Part shown: one piece after another, positions 35,401 through 46,155 of the stretch
How positions within the stretch are numbered: the first letter of the stretch is position 1
Layout: each line of letters begins with the position of its first letter
Assembly: GCA_920105805.1 (NCBI GenBank)
Contig: CAKKTI010000087.1
Span: 1-64,000, forward strand
Length of the DNA stretch: 64,000 bases
From: Condylostoma magnum
Lineage: Eukaryota > Ciliophora > Heterotrichea > Heterotrichida > Condylostomatidae
Direction: 5' to 3'
Notes under the pieces: generated by a model
Database searches by the model: none
Seen by the model: only the letters and a program-made list of their open reading frames with translations
What the model was told of the DNA's origin: nothing
Program-made: the position numbers and the translations under genes

Positions 35401-36045
35401 AGTTAGCCCAGTATTAAGAACAGGCTCAATTCCATTATCATACTATGTAATATTAATGAATCCTTCGAGCAAATACAACAAATACCTATAATTTTATATA
35501 TCCGGCTCCTGAGAACTTTCTATAAAAGCCTTAACCATGCAAGGAATAGTCTCAGACTCTAGAATTTTCTCAACCCCATCCCTGCTATTAGAAAGTCTAG
35601 ACAAAGTCCATGCTACCGCCTCTCTTACTTTCAATACACTGTCCTATAATTTATCCTAAAGTCCTTTAAAAACCTAAGTTTATAGCAGCAGGGCCCTACT
35701 ATTAATTAAAGTTATCAATCCCCCAGTCAATAACGCCGATTCCTATCTAACTGGCCAACTTTCACTCTATAATAAAGTACCACAGGCAGACAGTATATCA
35801 TGTGCTGTTTACTCATCTTTTATTTCCTAATCAGCCGTCATTTCCGTTAAAGTTAGCAGGGCGTCTCTTCTTTTATCATCAGGTAAATTCTCGTAAGTTA
35901 AGCAATCTGCCAGCTTTGGAATTTGCCTCTCAAAGACTGCAAGGGTAACTTAAGTTGGGTCGATTTCTGATGTAAACGGATCAGCTAGATAAGGAAGACG
36001 GTCATATAAGAAATTAGAAACTCTATGCTCCTCAAAACTTTGCAT
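32446..36045 (-). CDS. Large ARM-repeat protein, RSPH14-like N-terminus
   Basis: 1199 residues if read as one gene. The N-terminal ~450 residues are armadillo-type helices beginning DRLPYLADPFTSEIDPTQVT and AVFERQIPKLADCL, resembling RSPH14 (radial spoke head 14), and continuing with EAVAWTLSRLSNS and WENAQQSVWNISDLPLG. A long coiled-coil region follows (about 450-700), then a Cys pair region (SNICRQ, TQCGQC), and a Ser/Asn-rich basic C-terminus ending at TGA 32446-32448. The frame is continuous from 36045. Alternative: an ARM gene ending near 34070 and a second gene starting at ATG 33946-33948. Start is 13 bp after the SLC25 carrier stop. Confidence 0.7.
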
Positions 36046-36058
36046 TTATAACTGATTA

Positions 36059-36892
36059 CTAACTAGAATGCTTACGAAGATGCTCTAGAGACAGCTCGTA
36101 AGCCAAGAATCCGCAGCCGTTAGCAAAACAAGCTCTTACTGCACATGCTGAGAATCCTTTCCAGAAGCCCCTCATTCCGGCCTCTCTATATATTTCCCTT
36201 GTCATTTACCAGAACCCGCCATCAATTTTGTTTATTTTAGGCCCAACTTGCAACCTAGTCTTGATTATATCCTGTGGATAACTCCAAAGCCATGCATTGA
36301 AGCCTCCAACCATCCCTGATATAAACATAACCCACATAGGTGTCCCACCTACCTTATCCGACAGATATGATTTTGTGAACTCATATGCACTAAACTGAGC
36401 AGCGTATGCTGGAACCTCTCTATATATAGTAGCAACCATACCCCTATTCAGCTCCTTTATACCCTTATGCCTTAGTATATGGACTCCACAGTCTATACTA
36501 CCCTTAAACTACCTTCCTGTCTATACAGAACTATCTGCTGTTTAGATTTAAACCTTACATTTAGCTAGCTCAGCCGGGCAAACTATTATACAGTTAACTA
36601 AGCCTGCCCATGCTCCTGCTATCAATCCATTGCTCAGAGACTCATCCTAGCCTAAAAACCATTAGGCTTAGGTATAAGCTCCGAAAACTACAGCGTTTAG
36701 TAGAGGGACTGAGTATAAGGGTGAAGCCAGTCCCTGGTAAAACCCTTAGAATCCATCCACTCGAGCTGTGGTTTTTATGCATTGTAAGAGGTTATGTGAT
36801 ATACCTGCCTGCATTCGGACCTTGATTGTATCGAAAGGATGGCCTGAAAATGTTATTGCTAATCCTGCAACTGTGCCAGCGATGAATTCCAT
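36059..36892 (-). CDS. Mitochondrial SLC25-family carrier
   Basis: 277 residues, full carrier length. It shows the threefold repeat with mitochondrial carrier signatures: GHPFDTIKVRMQ (about residues 16-27), CPAELAKCKVQ (about 105) and YPQDIIKTRLQV (about 207), each followed by the second conserved helix (GFYQGLASPL, RGMVATIYREVPAYA, GFWKGFSACAVRACFANG). The order and motifs resemble the carnitine/acylcarnitine and basic amino acid carrier branch. Substrate cannot be fixed by eye. No presequence, as usual. Ends TAG-TAA 36056-36061. Confidence 0.93.
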
Positions 36893-37603
36893 TTTTTATG
36901 TGTTTTTAAATGTAGGGTCAGAATTTTAGGTTGTGGATAAGGAGGGAACTAAAAATAAGTATTTAAAATTCTTAGTAAATAGTCATAAAAGTTACTTTAG
37001 TACGGTAATTTTGAATTCTAAGGCAGTTTTCGTAGTAAAATTGGTTTTATGGTGTTTGAAATTTGTAGCTTGTTGATTAAAATGGTTTACCTGGATTCAT
37101 TACTTTCTTAACTATTCTATACTATTGGTAACCTTTAAAGGCATTTTAAGGGGTTAAGTAAGTTAATTATAGTGGATAGTTCGAGTTAGATATATAAGAC
37201 ATAAAAATTTAAATTTGAAAAAGGTTGATTTTATTGTTTCTTAATGTTTAAAGAAAAGACAGTTTTTTGAAGCTCTACCCACATCAGATTGCATCAGCCA
37301 AATATAAGCTCAAAATATTTTACTTAGGCAATATTTACTAAACTTCTTTTAAAATAATTTATGCAATATTAATGAATGGAAATTAGTCTGACTTATGGAT
37401 TAATGTTTAGGTACTTTATTTAAAGTGACATTCCCAAGGATTAAGAAATGAATTTCTAATTTAATTAATAAATCATATTAAAGTACATATCGGTATTTAA
37501 TCCAATTATACTAAGTTTAATGCACCCACTCAAATCTATAAACCCGAAAACTCATTCCCAATAAATCAATACAACCTTCATAAGCTTAAATTACCTATAA
37601 AAT
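36893..37603. other. Intergenic, no gene recognised
   Basis: 711 bp of AT-rich sequence between the divergent SLC25 and SLC37 genes. Both strands were read for coding composition and tRNA-like boxes. Nothing convincing was found. It presumably holds the two promoters. Confidence 0.5.
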
Positions 37604-38845
37604 ATGGAAAATAGAAAATAATCAATAGTTTTCACCTTTATTGCAACATACATAAGCTCTTCTTCAAGGCACATAGCGTTATCAGGCTGAGCAATGTCTA
37701 AAAAGGAAGCAGGAGCTGAGTTATAATTCACTAAATCGACCTTTGGTCTAATATCAACCATTTACCTTTTATTCTACTCTTTAGGCAACTTTATTGGAGG
37801 TTATCTAGTATCAAGATTTTCTCCTAAAGTAGTTGTATCGATTTGCTCCTTTACACTCGCAGGTTTCTACATCCTGATTACCATAGCTTCTATTATGTTT
37901 CCCTATGAAGTAGTATTCTACATAATGTTTGCTATCATTGGAATTCTGCATGGTCCTATTTGGATAGGAAGTATTACTATAGCGGGAAATTGGTTCCCTA
38001 AGAACTTAAGAGGAGGAGTTATGGGAATCTGGATCACAGCAGCTAATGTTGGAAAGTTATTAGGATCTTTCCTATCTGCATTCGTTATTGATGTTCTTGA
38101 GTTAGACTGGTAGACTTTGTTGTTATTTGTGTCAGGAATATTGATGATTTCTGGAGTTTAAATTTGTTTTGTTAAAGATACGCCTGATTTAGACTCAAAT
38201 TAAGAAAAATTGATAGATAGTAACAAGAAAACTAACTATTTTAAGGCGTTTTTGTTCCCTGAAGTTATCTTATGCGGAGTTGCTTATGCAGGTATTAAAT
38301 CATGCAACTTTGCTATGAATTTATGGTTGCCTTTTTATCTAGAAGATGGGAAAAAATATGCCTCTGAAACAGTAGTTGCTGTTATAAATTCGTCATATGA
38401 GGTTGGAGCTATTATTGGAAGTTTTGTAATAGGAATAATATCAGATAAATTGCCGTCTAGATATTATATCATCTGCCCTGCTTTAATTTTAAACATTCCT
38501 CTTATTCTACTATTGATATCTACTATGATTTCATGGCAACTTGTTATTGTAGTTTTTCTGGCAGGATTAGGCATATCTTCTATAAATTATCTTACAACCT
38601 CTGCAATAGTAAATGATTTAGCTGATCTTAGAAACAATCGTTATCGCGGATAAATAGCAGGCATTGTTAATGGTGTAGGTGGATTTTTAGCTTCAATAAC
38701 TTAATACTTATTTGGAGTTTTAGCAGACAAGAATTGGGAAAATGCGTTTTGGATGCTCATGGGAACGTTATGCTTTGCTTCTATATTTTTTGCTATTTTA
38801 GGAATTATTCATTCTAAAAGAAATTTGAAGAAAGTGAAAAATTGA
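37604..38845 (+). CDS. MFS sugar-phosphate/organophosphate transporter (SLC37/GlpT-like)
   Basis: 413 residues, 12 predicted membrane segments. It has the RH-ALSG motif near the start (SSRHIALSGWAMSKKEAGA), the family LGNFIGGYL region, GILHGPIWIGSITI and NWFPKNLRGGVMGIWITAANVG, as in glycerol-3-phosphate and glucose-6-phosphate antiporters (GlpT/SLC37). A second half begins at FKAFLFPEVILCGVAYAG. Fits exchange of phosphorylated glycerol or sugars across an organelle membrane; direct neighbour of glycerol kinase is not adjacent, so no functional link is claimed. TGA stop 38843-38845; the SGW Trp is TGA. Confidence 0.88.
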
Positions 38846-38940
38846 AGGCCATTTAATTAGGTTAAAATAAGTTTAAAAATTTTGTCATACTTTTACTCAA
38901 ATAAACTTTAGCAATAGTTATTGTTACTAATTTAATTATT

Positions 38941-39150
38941 TTAACTATACCCTGATAATCTTTTCCTAATTAAGGAACTTTCATGTATGGGCTTGAGTAC
39001 AATATGTTTTTTGTTGCTGAACTTTTATTTTAGTCTTTCTTAAACACGTATTCCTCTAATACTGCCTGCTTAAAACTTTCGATTTTAGCTGATTACTTGT
39101 TATTTCTACTGTTACATTTTCTTAGGTTATATTGTAGCACAATTTCCCAT
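38941..39150 (-). CDS. Small MGNC-start basic peptide
   Basis: About 69 residues: MGNCATIQPKKMQQQ..., very Lys/Arg/Gln-rich, ending SGYSQ then TAA 38941-38943 (or two codons later). The N-terminal MGNC is a consensus for myristoylation plus palmitoylation, so a small membrane-attached protein is plausible. It is short and unrecognised, supported only by the start motif and composition. Confidence 0.4.
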
Positions 39151-39633
39151 ACTTTTAATTTTAGTAATATTTCAATATGTAAATTTTGTTTAGTTTACCC
39201 GATTAAATTTAATAAACAGGTACTAATCTAATAATCAATTAACTCCTAGCATATCATTAATTGGCATTTAATAATTTGGACTGTATAATTAATCAGTAAA
39301 TTCAATGTATTATATTCATGCCAATATTTAGTTTCCTTATTGACTAGATTGTAAGCATGTGTAGTATTGATTATATATTTAAAGTACTCTAAAAACTATT
39401 ATATGGACAAAGCACTAATTTTATGTTATACTGATATTTCGGTATATCATTTCAAATAATTAAGCTTGAAATTGCCTTACAATTGTAAATATTAGGCTAA
39501 AACTTATCTATAAAATATTTTAATTAACTAACTAAATTTGATTTGAAATTAGTTGGGCTTATTATTAACAACAATCATAGCCATTTTATCAACTTTTTTT
39601 GATTATTTACAGTATTCAAATTAATAATAAGAA
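39151..39633. other. Intergenic, AT-rich, no gene recognised
   Basis: 483 bp between the small divergent peptide gene and the coiled-coil gene on the other strand. Many A/T runs. No coding signal could be supported. Confidence 0.5.
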
Positions 39634-40002
39634 ATGGAATAAAGAGAATCTGGGCCAAGTGTAAAGTAGAATATAGAGGAACTAGAAAACATGATTAGAA
39701 ATTTACACTAAGATCTCCGTTCTTACAAAAATTTAGTAGAAAACTTTCGAGCAGAAACAGCCTCAATGGAAAACAGGATAACTTTAGGCATAGAAGACAC
39801 TCCAAAAAGTGTATCTCCTTAAATAGAGGAGTAATTCATTGACCTACAATAAGAAATCAAGAAGCAAAAGGATTAAAATGAGCATATTTAGAAACAAATA
39901 ACAGCCTTAAAGAAAGAACGTAGTGTAATGCAATAGAATATAATTGGCTGCAATACCCGATGCCAGATTTTAGATGAGCATGTTGGAGTTTCATCTAGTT
40001 GA
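39634..40002 (+). CDS. Short coiled-coil protein
   Basis: 122 residues of Gln/Glu/Lys/Leu-rich heptad pattern, e.g. QNIEELENMIRNLHQDL, DLQQEIKKQKDQNEHIQKQI and ALKKERSVMQQN. No catalytic domain or signal peptide. Ends TGA then TAG-TAA-TAA (40000-40011), a run of four stop-capable codons. Probably a structural or adaptor protein; unassigned. Confidence 0.6.
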
Positions 40003-40171
40003 TAGTAATAAGAACATTTATTCTAGTGATAATACCTGACACTTTTAAGCTATTCTTTGTATAAAAGTGAAGTTATAAATATTGGTCTTATTAAGCAATT
40101 ATAAATTAAATTTCTAATAATCTAAACTCCTATAATACATAACACTTCCTCGAAAATAATCGAATTATAAA

Positions 40172-41266
40172 ATGGAGCAAGTTTATTGCTTACCAAAACA
40201 CTACGCAAACTACAACAGAGAAGCTCCAAGAGAAACAAACAACTATGACGAATTAAACATAAACTGAAACTCAGTAGACGACTATTCCGTTTTTAGAAAA
40301 ATAGGCAGAGGCAAATACTCTGATGTCTTTGAAGCCAAAAATAACAAAACCTCTACAATGTGTGTAATTAAGATTTTAAAACCAGTCAAGAAGAAAAAAA
40401 TTTTCAGAGAAATAAAGATCTTACAAAACCTTCAAGGGGGTCCTAACATAATAGGCTTGATAGACCTAATACGAGACGACTAAACTAAAACTCCATGTTT
40501 GGTTTTTGAGCATATAAACAACGCAGACTATAAAACCCTATACCCAAGTTTGTCAGATTTTGATATTAGGTTTTACATATACTAGATTTTATAAGCCCTA
40601 GACCACGCACATTAGCACGGTATAATTCACAGAGACATAAAGCCTTAAAACGTCGTTATAGACCACGAGCGCAGAGTATTAAAGGTAATTGACTGGGGAC
40701 TAGGCGAGTTTTATTATCCAGGACGGCCTCTGAATGTACGAGTGGCCAGTCGATACTACAAAGGCCCTGAGTTATTAGTAGACGACTAGCATTACTACTA
40801 TGCACTGGATATATGAAGTCTAGGCACTATGCTAGCAACAATGGTAACTTATATACAGATTTTCAAAAGAGACCCCTTTTTTCACGGACAGGACAATAAT
40901 GATCAACTAGTAAAAATAGCTAGAATTTTAGGAACAGATGCACTATTTTCTTACCTTGAAAAATATAATTTAACACTTCAAAGCTGCTTTGATGGGGTAA
41001 TTGGCAGATTTCCCTAAATCCCATGAGCAAGATTTATTAACTAAAGCAATCAACACCTGGCGAATGACGATGCAATTGACTTTTTATCAAAATGCCTTAT
41101 ATACGACCACGCTGAGCGTATGACCCCCCTAGAAGCCATGCAGCATCCTTACATGCAGCCTGTTGTAGAGATGTATAGACAAATTGAATCAAGAAGCATA
41201 ACATACGCGCCAAACACCCCAGAATTCGCCACAGCCCATATACTTCTCAATGGAGTTAATAATTAG
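40172..41266 (+). CDS. CSNK2A: Casein kinase 2 alpha catalytic subunit
   Basis: About 359 residues after removal of one intron. Features match CK2 alpha: [20 protein letters not shown] (Trp from TGA), [26 protein letters not shown] (the basic KKKK-type stretch), [47 protein letters not shown] (DWG in place of DFG, diagnostic of CK2), [13 protein letters not shown], and [14 protein letters not shown] (Trp from TGA 40814-40816). The 15-nt intron at 40844-40858 removes a five-residue insertion and restores [14 protein letters not shown]. Constitutively active CK2 phosphorylates acidic Ser/Thr sites. Ends TAG 41264-41266. Confidence 0.96.
40844..40858 (+). other. 15-nt intron in CK2 alpha
   Basis: GTAACTTATATACAG, GT...AG, exactly 15 nt. 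Excising it turns [19 protein letters not shown] into the conserved CK2 sequence without the five extra residues. Frame is kept either way, so only conservation reveals it. Confidence 0.9.
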
Positions 41267-41272
41267 GTCAAA

Positions 41273-42979
41273 TTATTCAAATTATACATTATCATTGAAT
41301 GTCCAGTTGGAAAAGTGATTTCGTGAGGAGGATCTCAGATCTCCTAGCACAGTCTATATATCAATTCTTTGTCTCGGAATAATAGGAGGAATGGGAGCTG
41401 GTAGTCTTAGTTTTCTACTCATAACTGAATTCCAGTTCACCGTCTTAAAAAAATCAGATTCCTTTATTTCCTCAGCATCTCTCTTAAAGCCAAGTCTCCG
41501 TGCTGGATTTCGTTGCAGTAGCTATACAATCAACATTTTGGCCTCTTGACTCAATTATCGAGGGAGTTGTAGTTTGGCATGTTGTATGTTTCAGTACAAC
41601 TGATCCCGCTTTCTGGAGAAGTAAGGGGGGGCACCCACCAGCATCTCATACATCAGAACTCCGAATAAGTACCAGTCTACAGCCTTGCCATGACCCTTCC
41701 GCATTAGAACCTCAGGGGCCAGGTAAGCCGGGGATCCGCAGAAGGACGAGGTATTGTCTTGTACTCCTTCCTTAGACAGCCCGAAATCCGTAAGCATTGC
41801 ATGTCCTTGGCTGTCTATAAGAACATTTTCTGGTTTTAGGTCCCTGAAAACTATATTTCTGTTGTGAAGGGTTTCTAAAGCGCATAGGATTTCAGATAAG
41901 TAGGATTTAACCCTGTTTTCACTGAATTTGTGGTGTTTTGACTATAGGTATGATAAATCACCGCCTGGACAGTAGTCTAGTATTAAGCATAATTTCTCAT
42001 TGGTTTAAAACGCGTAGTGGAGGCCTACTATGAAGGGATGACGGATGTAGCTTAGTATATTACGCTCAGTCATTGTGTACCGGAGCAGGTTATTATGCCG
42101 CATTCTTTCCTTTCTTAGTACTTTCATTGCAAAGAGTTCCTATGTGTCTATTTTTGTTACTAGAAAAACTTCCCCGAATGACCCTCGTCCTAGTTGTTTT
42201 ATAATTTCAAAATCTGTGGGCTGTACTCCTTGTACATTTACAGTAATCGGCTGCTCTTGACTTGGTATCTCTGGGATTTAAGGATCTTATAATCTGATTT
42301 CCTCACTTAGCATAGAAATGAGTCCTGGGGAAATAGCTAGGTCAATGGGCTTTTTACCATAACGATTCATAATGTCCCTATTAGCATTGAAATCTATCAT
42401 TAATTACACTATTAGCTGATGATTGTTTTCTACAGCATAGTGTAATGGTGTGTTTTAGTCTAAATCTTATACATCAACCTCTGCTCTGTAGTTCAAAAGA
42501 CAGTTTACTATCCCATAATACCCTCTAATACAGCAAATATGCAGAGCTGTTTTCCCTACATCGTTCTTTATATTAGCATTGCATTTATGTACTAATAAGA
42601 AGTTGCATAAGTCAACGTTTCCCTGGCTGGCAGCTACATGTAGGATATTATTCCCATTTAAAGTTTCTTAGTCTAGATTGCACCCTTGATGTATATAACT
42701 TTCTATAGCTTCGAAATCATTTCTGCCAGCAGCTTCCCATAGGTTATTAACATCTACCGATGGAATCAACTTTACATTAGAAACTGGAATCTTTTGAGCT
42801 ATTGTTGAGCCATGTCCCTCAGAAACGGAGCCTAGATCCGACATATTTTGAATCTCACTGTCAGCAACAGACGGAGGGTTTGTTGTATTCAATGATGAAT
42901 CCTCTTTCTGCTCACTACCCTACTCAGTGCTTATATTGACTAACCACTGCTTGATTTAATTTAATATCGTGTTTTCCAT
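41273..42979 (-). CDS. Ankyrin-repeat AGC-type protein kinase
   Basis: 568 residues. After a ~90-residue linker, ankyrin repeats at about residues 90-215 (NGNNILHVAASQGNVDLC; VGKTALHICCIRGYYGIV; NTPLHYAVENNHQLIV) precede a kinase domain from about residue 250: LGRGSFGEVFLVTK, FAMKVLRK, FRDLKPENVL (AGC-type YRD replaced by FRD), LTDFGLSKEG, SSFCGSPAYLAPEVL and VDWYLFGVLMYEM (one Trp of the usual VDWWxLG is Tyr). A C-terminal extension contains PAPIPPIIPR and NHFSNWTFND, resembling the AGC tail hydrophobic motif. S6K/PKA-like kinases rarely carry ankyrin repeats. Convergent with CK2 alpha. Confidence 0.88.
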
Positions 42980-42993
42980 ATTTTAATAATACA

Positions 42994-44067
42994 TTACTTT
43001 ACCAAACTGAACCACTGGTCTTCTAGTATCTCTTTGGTAGTTGCTCTTTATTCAGGATTTATAATCATCATCTTTTTTAGAAGGACTCGGGCCTCTGGCC
43101 TTACACCTGTTGGAATTTCAAACTAACCTCTTATTATGCGTCTGTATAGCTCACGTTCATTCGCTGCTCTGAAGGGAAATGTGCCTGTGAGTAGAGCGTA
43201 TAGCAGAACACCCAGGGCTCATACATCCGCTGGTCCTGGGGAAAAGTCCTTTCTACTGACTATTTCGGGAGACATGTAACTGGGAGTGCCACAAAACAGC
43301 CTTATTTTCCTATTAAGGTCATACATTGTAGAAAAACCAAAATCTATGAGTTTAACTTAACCGCTGTTGTCTATTATTATATTATCTAGCTTTATATCCC
43401 TATGAGCTATTTGCTAGCTATGACAGTAATCAATTATTTGCACTACTTAACGGAATATACCACGAGCTTCCTGTTCTTCGATTTTCCTATCAGAGAACCG
43501 TTTCAAGTGTCTTTATAGTTGAATGCCGTGCACATATTCCATAATAATAAAAACTTAGCGAGGAGTTTCTATCCCATCTATCAGCTTTACAATCTTCGGG
43601 TGATTTAATTTACTTAAAATTTCAACTTCTCTTTCTACATTACGCTTTTTCCTAGGATCACTAAGTCGAATCTTATCGTAGATTTTCACTGCCACGTTGT
43701 TCTATGTTGATTTTTAGCTTCCCAACCTTACTGTAGCGTAGGCTCCTTGGCCTATATTGCGACCTAGTATGTAATTGTCGATTGATCCGGAGAAGAATTT
43801 GTCATTGAATTGCCTTTTGAAGTCTCTATACGATGTAAATGGACTTAAGGATCTGTTTGTTTAGTGAAGAGGCTTAGATGTTTACGGTCTATTTTGCATT
43901 TAGGCGTAGATGTTGCTTATTATCATTGGAGGTTTATAAAGTCTTGATGTACTTGAGTCCCGCGTATTTTAGCAGATGTCTGAAGGAGCTCTTGTCTTTT
44001 ATTGGATTCTTAGAAAGGTTGGTGTATAAGAAGTAGTCTTTTTAGGTTGTGCAGAGTATTTTCTCAT
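42994..44067 (-). CDS. CAMK/AMPK-related protein kinase
   Basis: 357 residues. An Arg/Ser-rich N-terminal extension (~95 residues) precedes a kinase domain: YILGRNIGQGAYATVRLG, NNVAVKIYDK, KKRNVEREVEILSKLNHP, AHRDIKLDNIII (HRDIKxxN), LIDFGFSTMY, FCGTPSYMSPEIV and ADVWALGVLLYALLTG (Trp is TGA). The closest general fit is the MARK/AMPK/SIK-like CAMK group, but no UBA or KA1 domain is visible. TAA stop 42994-42996, 14 bp before the ankyrin-kinase start, same strand. Confidence 0.88.
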
Positions 44068-44442
44068 TTTAAATTTTCAAATTTTTTCTTATATGAGAAA
44101 CAAAATTTTAGGAGGATAATTGAAACCTTAGTTCTTAATAATTGTTTTCTATTCTATATGTAATTATTTTCACAGATTTATTAGAAAATTTAGTATTAAT
44201 TTAGGCGTAAGTTATAAATTGATAAGTAAGATATGCAGAGAAAAGATTTAGTCATTTAAAGAAACTTCCTATTTTCTTATATAGGTAGATTAAAGCTTTG
44301 CAAACTCCACTATGATTATTTCAATATTATGTGAAAAGTATTTAAGTCTCAATAATCTGAGAAAAGAATTATAAAATTTGGTTAATAGAAATCGCGGTTG
44401 AAATTTATTAATATTAGAAGCAATATTATATAAAACTTAGTA
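44068..44442. other. Intergenic, AT-rich
   Basis: 375 bp with no supported gene. It lies between the divergent kinase start and a plus-strand hypothetical gene. It may hold both promoters. Confidence 0.45.
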
Positions 44443-44844
44443 ATGAATCCGAATTTTCAGCTATTTTACATTTCAATGAGGAAAGAGAAAAAATTGTTGC
44501 AAGATTCTGAATTGATTTAGAAAATATAATACCAAAAGGAAATTAAACTCAACAAATTTATAAAAAATAGGTAAATAAGCATAGTACACTAGAAGTTGAG
44601 TGAAGTATTGAATTATAATAAAATCTTAGGAAATATCCTTAATTGCTATAGGCGAATTGAATCTAGTATAAAGAATAACAAGTCTTTTGAATCAGGGATA
44701 TATAAATTATATCAAATGGATTATAAGGATAGAATTCTAAAAGTAATAATAAATCTAAGATAAAGAAGCAGTTAAACAAAAGCAATTTAGATAAAATTAT
44801 CTTAGTATTTCCTATAAAAATATCAATCTTATTTTATATATTGA
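44443..44844 (+). CDS. Small Lys/Ile-rich hypothetical protein
   Basis: 133 residues from ATG 44443 to TGA 44842-44844. It reads MNPNFQLFYISMRKEKKLL... and is Lys-, Ile- and Asn-rich, helical in style (LSEVLNYNKILGNILNCYRR). No domain recognised. An internal ATG at 44476 is an alternative start. Supported only by coherent composition. Confidence 0.42.
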
Positions 44845-44981
44845 ACATAATACCTTATTAACTTACTTACAATATTGATGAAAATAATTGGCATCAGTAA
44901 ATATAAGCAAAATATGCATATTTCATAATCCCTTGCAATCCCCTTATATAACAAATACAAAACATTCAAATTAACTTAAAA

Positions 44982-45719
44982 TTATTGAAAATTCCTAAGA
45001 CTCTGTGTTCCTTCATTATCATCTTGTCCAAAATTCCCATTCATAGCACTTTCTAAATCCTCATAAGCTGATCGCTGCATCAACTACGTATTTTACAATC
45101 TATTAATTAGCTCTAATTCCTCTCTTTCCATTCTAGCAACAGCAGCCTCATGATTTAATTTATGCACTGTTTCCTATTCAATCTTTTTCTTTAAATCCTC
45201 TCTAGCCTTTTTCTTCTTCGCCTCCATAATTCTCCTACGTCTTTCCTCAGCCTCTTTCTTTTATTTCCTTATTTAATTATTAATCCTCATATTATACTCC
45301 AACTGCTCAATCCTCTAAGCCTCTATTTACTTTTTCTAATCAACCTTTTATCTTTTAATAGTCTTAACATCTATTTCTGCCTTTTTCTGCACTTATTACT
45401 TTGCTTGCTTTCTTATCATCTCTTTATACTCCTTTTCTCTTCGCTTGGCTTCCGCTATATTTCTTTGCTCTTCTTCTTTTCTTTGTTTCACTTGCTCTCT
45501 TTTTCTTTACTATTCTAAGTTTCTTTGCCTTGCCTCGGAGACCTCTTTAGCTCGTTTTTATATTTCTTCAATTTTCTTCCATGCTTTTGCTTCCTCTTGC
45601 TTTAGCAGTGCTATACGATTTGCTAGTAGTTTTGCGTCCTCTTCTGCTCGCTTACGGTGTTATCTTGCTTCCATGAGCTTGAAGTGGTCTACCTCGTCGT
45701 CATTTAAGTTAAAGTCCAT
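44982..45719 (-). CDS. Highly charged coiled-coil protein
   Basis: 245 residues, nearly all alpha-helical and Lys/Glu/Arg/Gln-rich, e.g. NRIALLKQEEAKAWKKIEEI, EQRNIAEAKRREKEYKEMIR, and AEERRRRIMEAKKKKARED. Starts with an acidic MDFNLNDDEVDHFKLMEAR and ends Ser/Asn-rich at TAA 44982-44984. It looks like a cytoskeletal or basal-body coiled-coil protein (trichohyalin-like composition), without known family. The opposite strand shows Ser/Phe-rich ORFs, which are shadows of the Lys/Glu codons here. Confidence 0.65.
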
Positions 45720-46155
45720 TTTCAGTTAATTATATTTATCATCGTTTAGTTATTAGATGTAGTTTGGGGTGTTGTAGAGAACTTTAGATTGGAGTTATGT
45801 GTTAAAGAAGCTTGTGATTTTAGAGGAGGAATTATTGCACTGGAGTGTAGTTTTATATGTTTTGCTTGAATTTAGTAGAATGGGGAATCTAATTTTTCAG
45901 TATATGCTATTTAATAGGTTTTTAAGTACAGAGTGATTAGTATTGGGGCTGTATGCAACTTTATACAGTACTTTAATTCTTAGTTTATATATACGATTAA
46001 AAAGGATGCATTGAAAACTAATAAGATATCTAGAATTGTAAGTAGCTCTTATTACTAAATTATAGCTTCTATATACCTAATAGTCAAGATCAAAGCGAAT
46101 TTTTTCTATATATAATACTAAAATATGTTTCATTTACAATATAATTCAAATTTAA
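45720..46155. other. Intergenic, no gene recognised
   Basis: 436 bp between two divergent genes (minus-strand coiled coil, plus-strand hypothetical). AT-rich with no supported gene or RNA. Confidence 0.45.

Noticed and set aside
45445-45729. Ser/Phe-rich plus-strand ORF
   Set aside because: Complement of Lys/Glu-rich coiled-coil codons on the minus strand.
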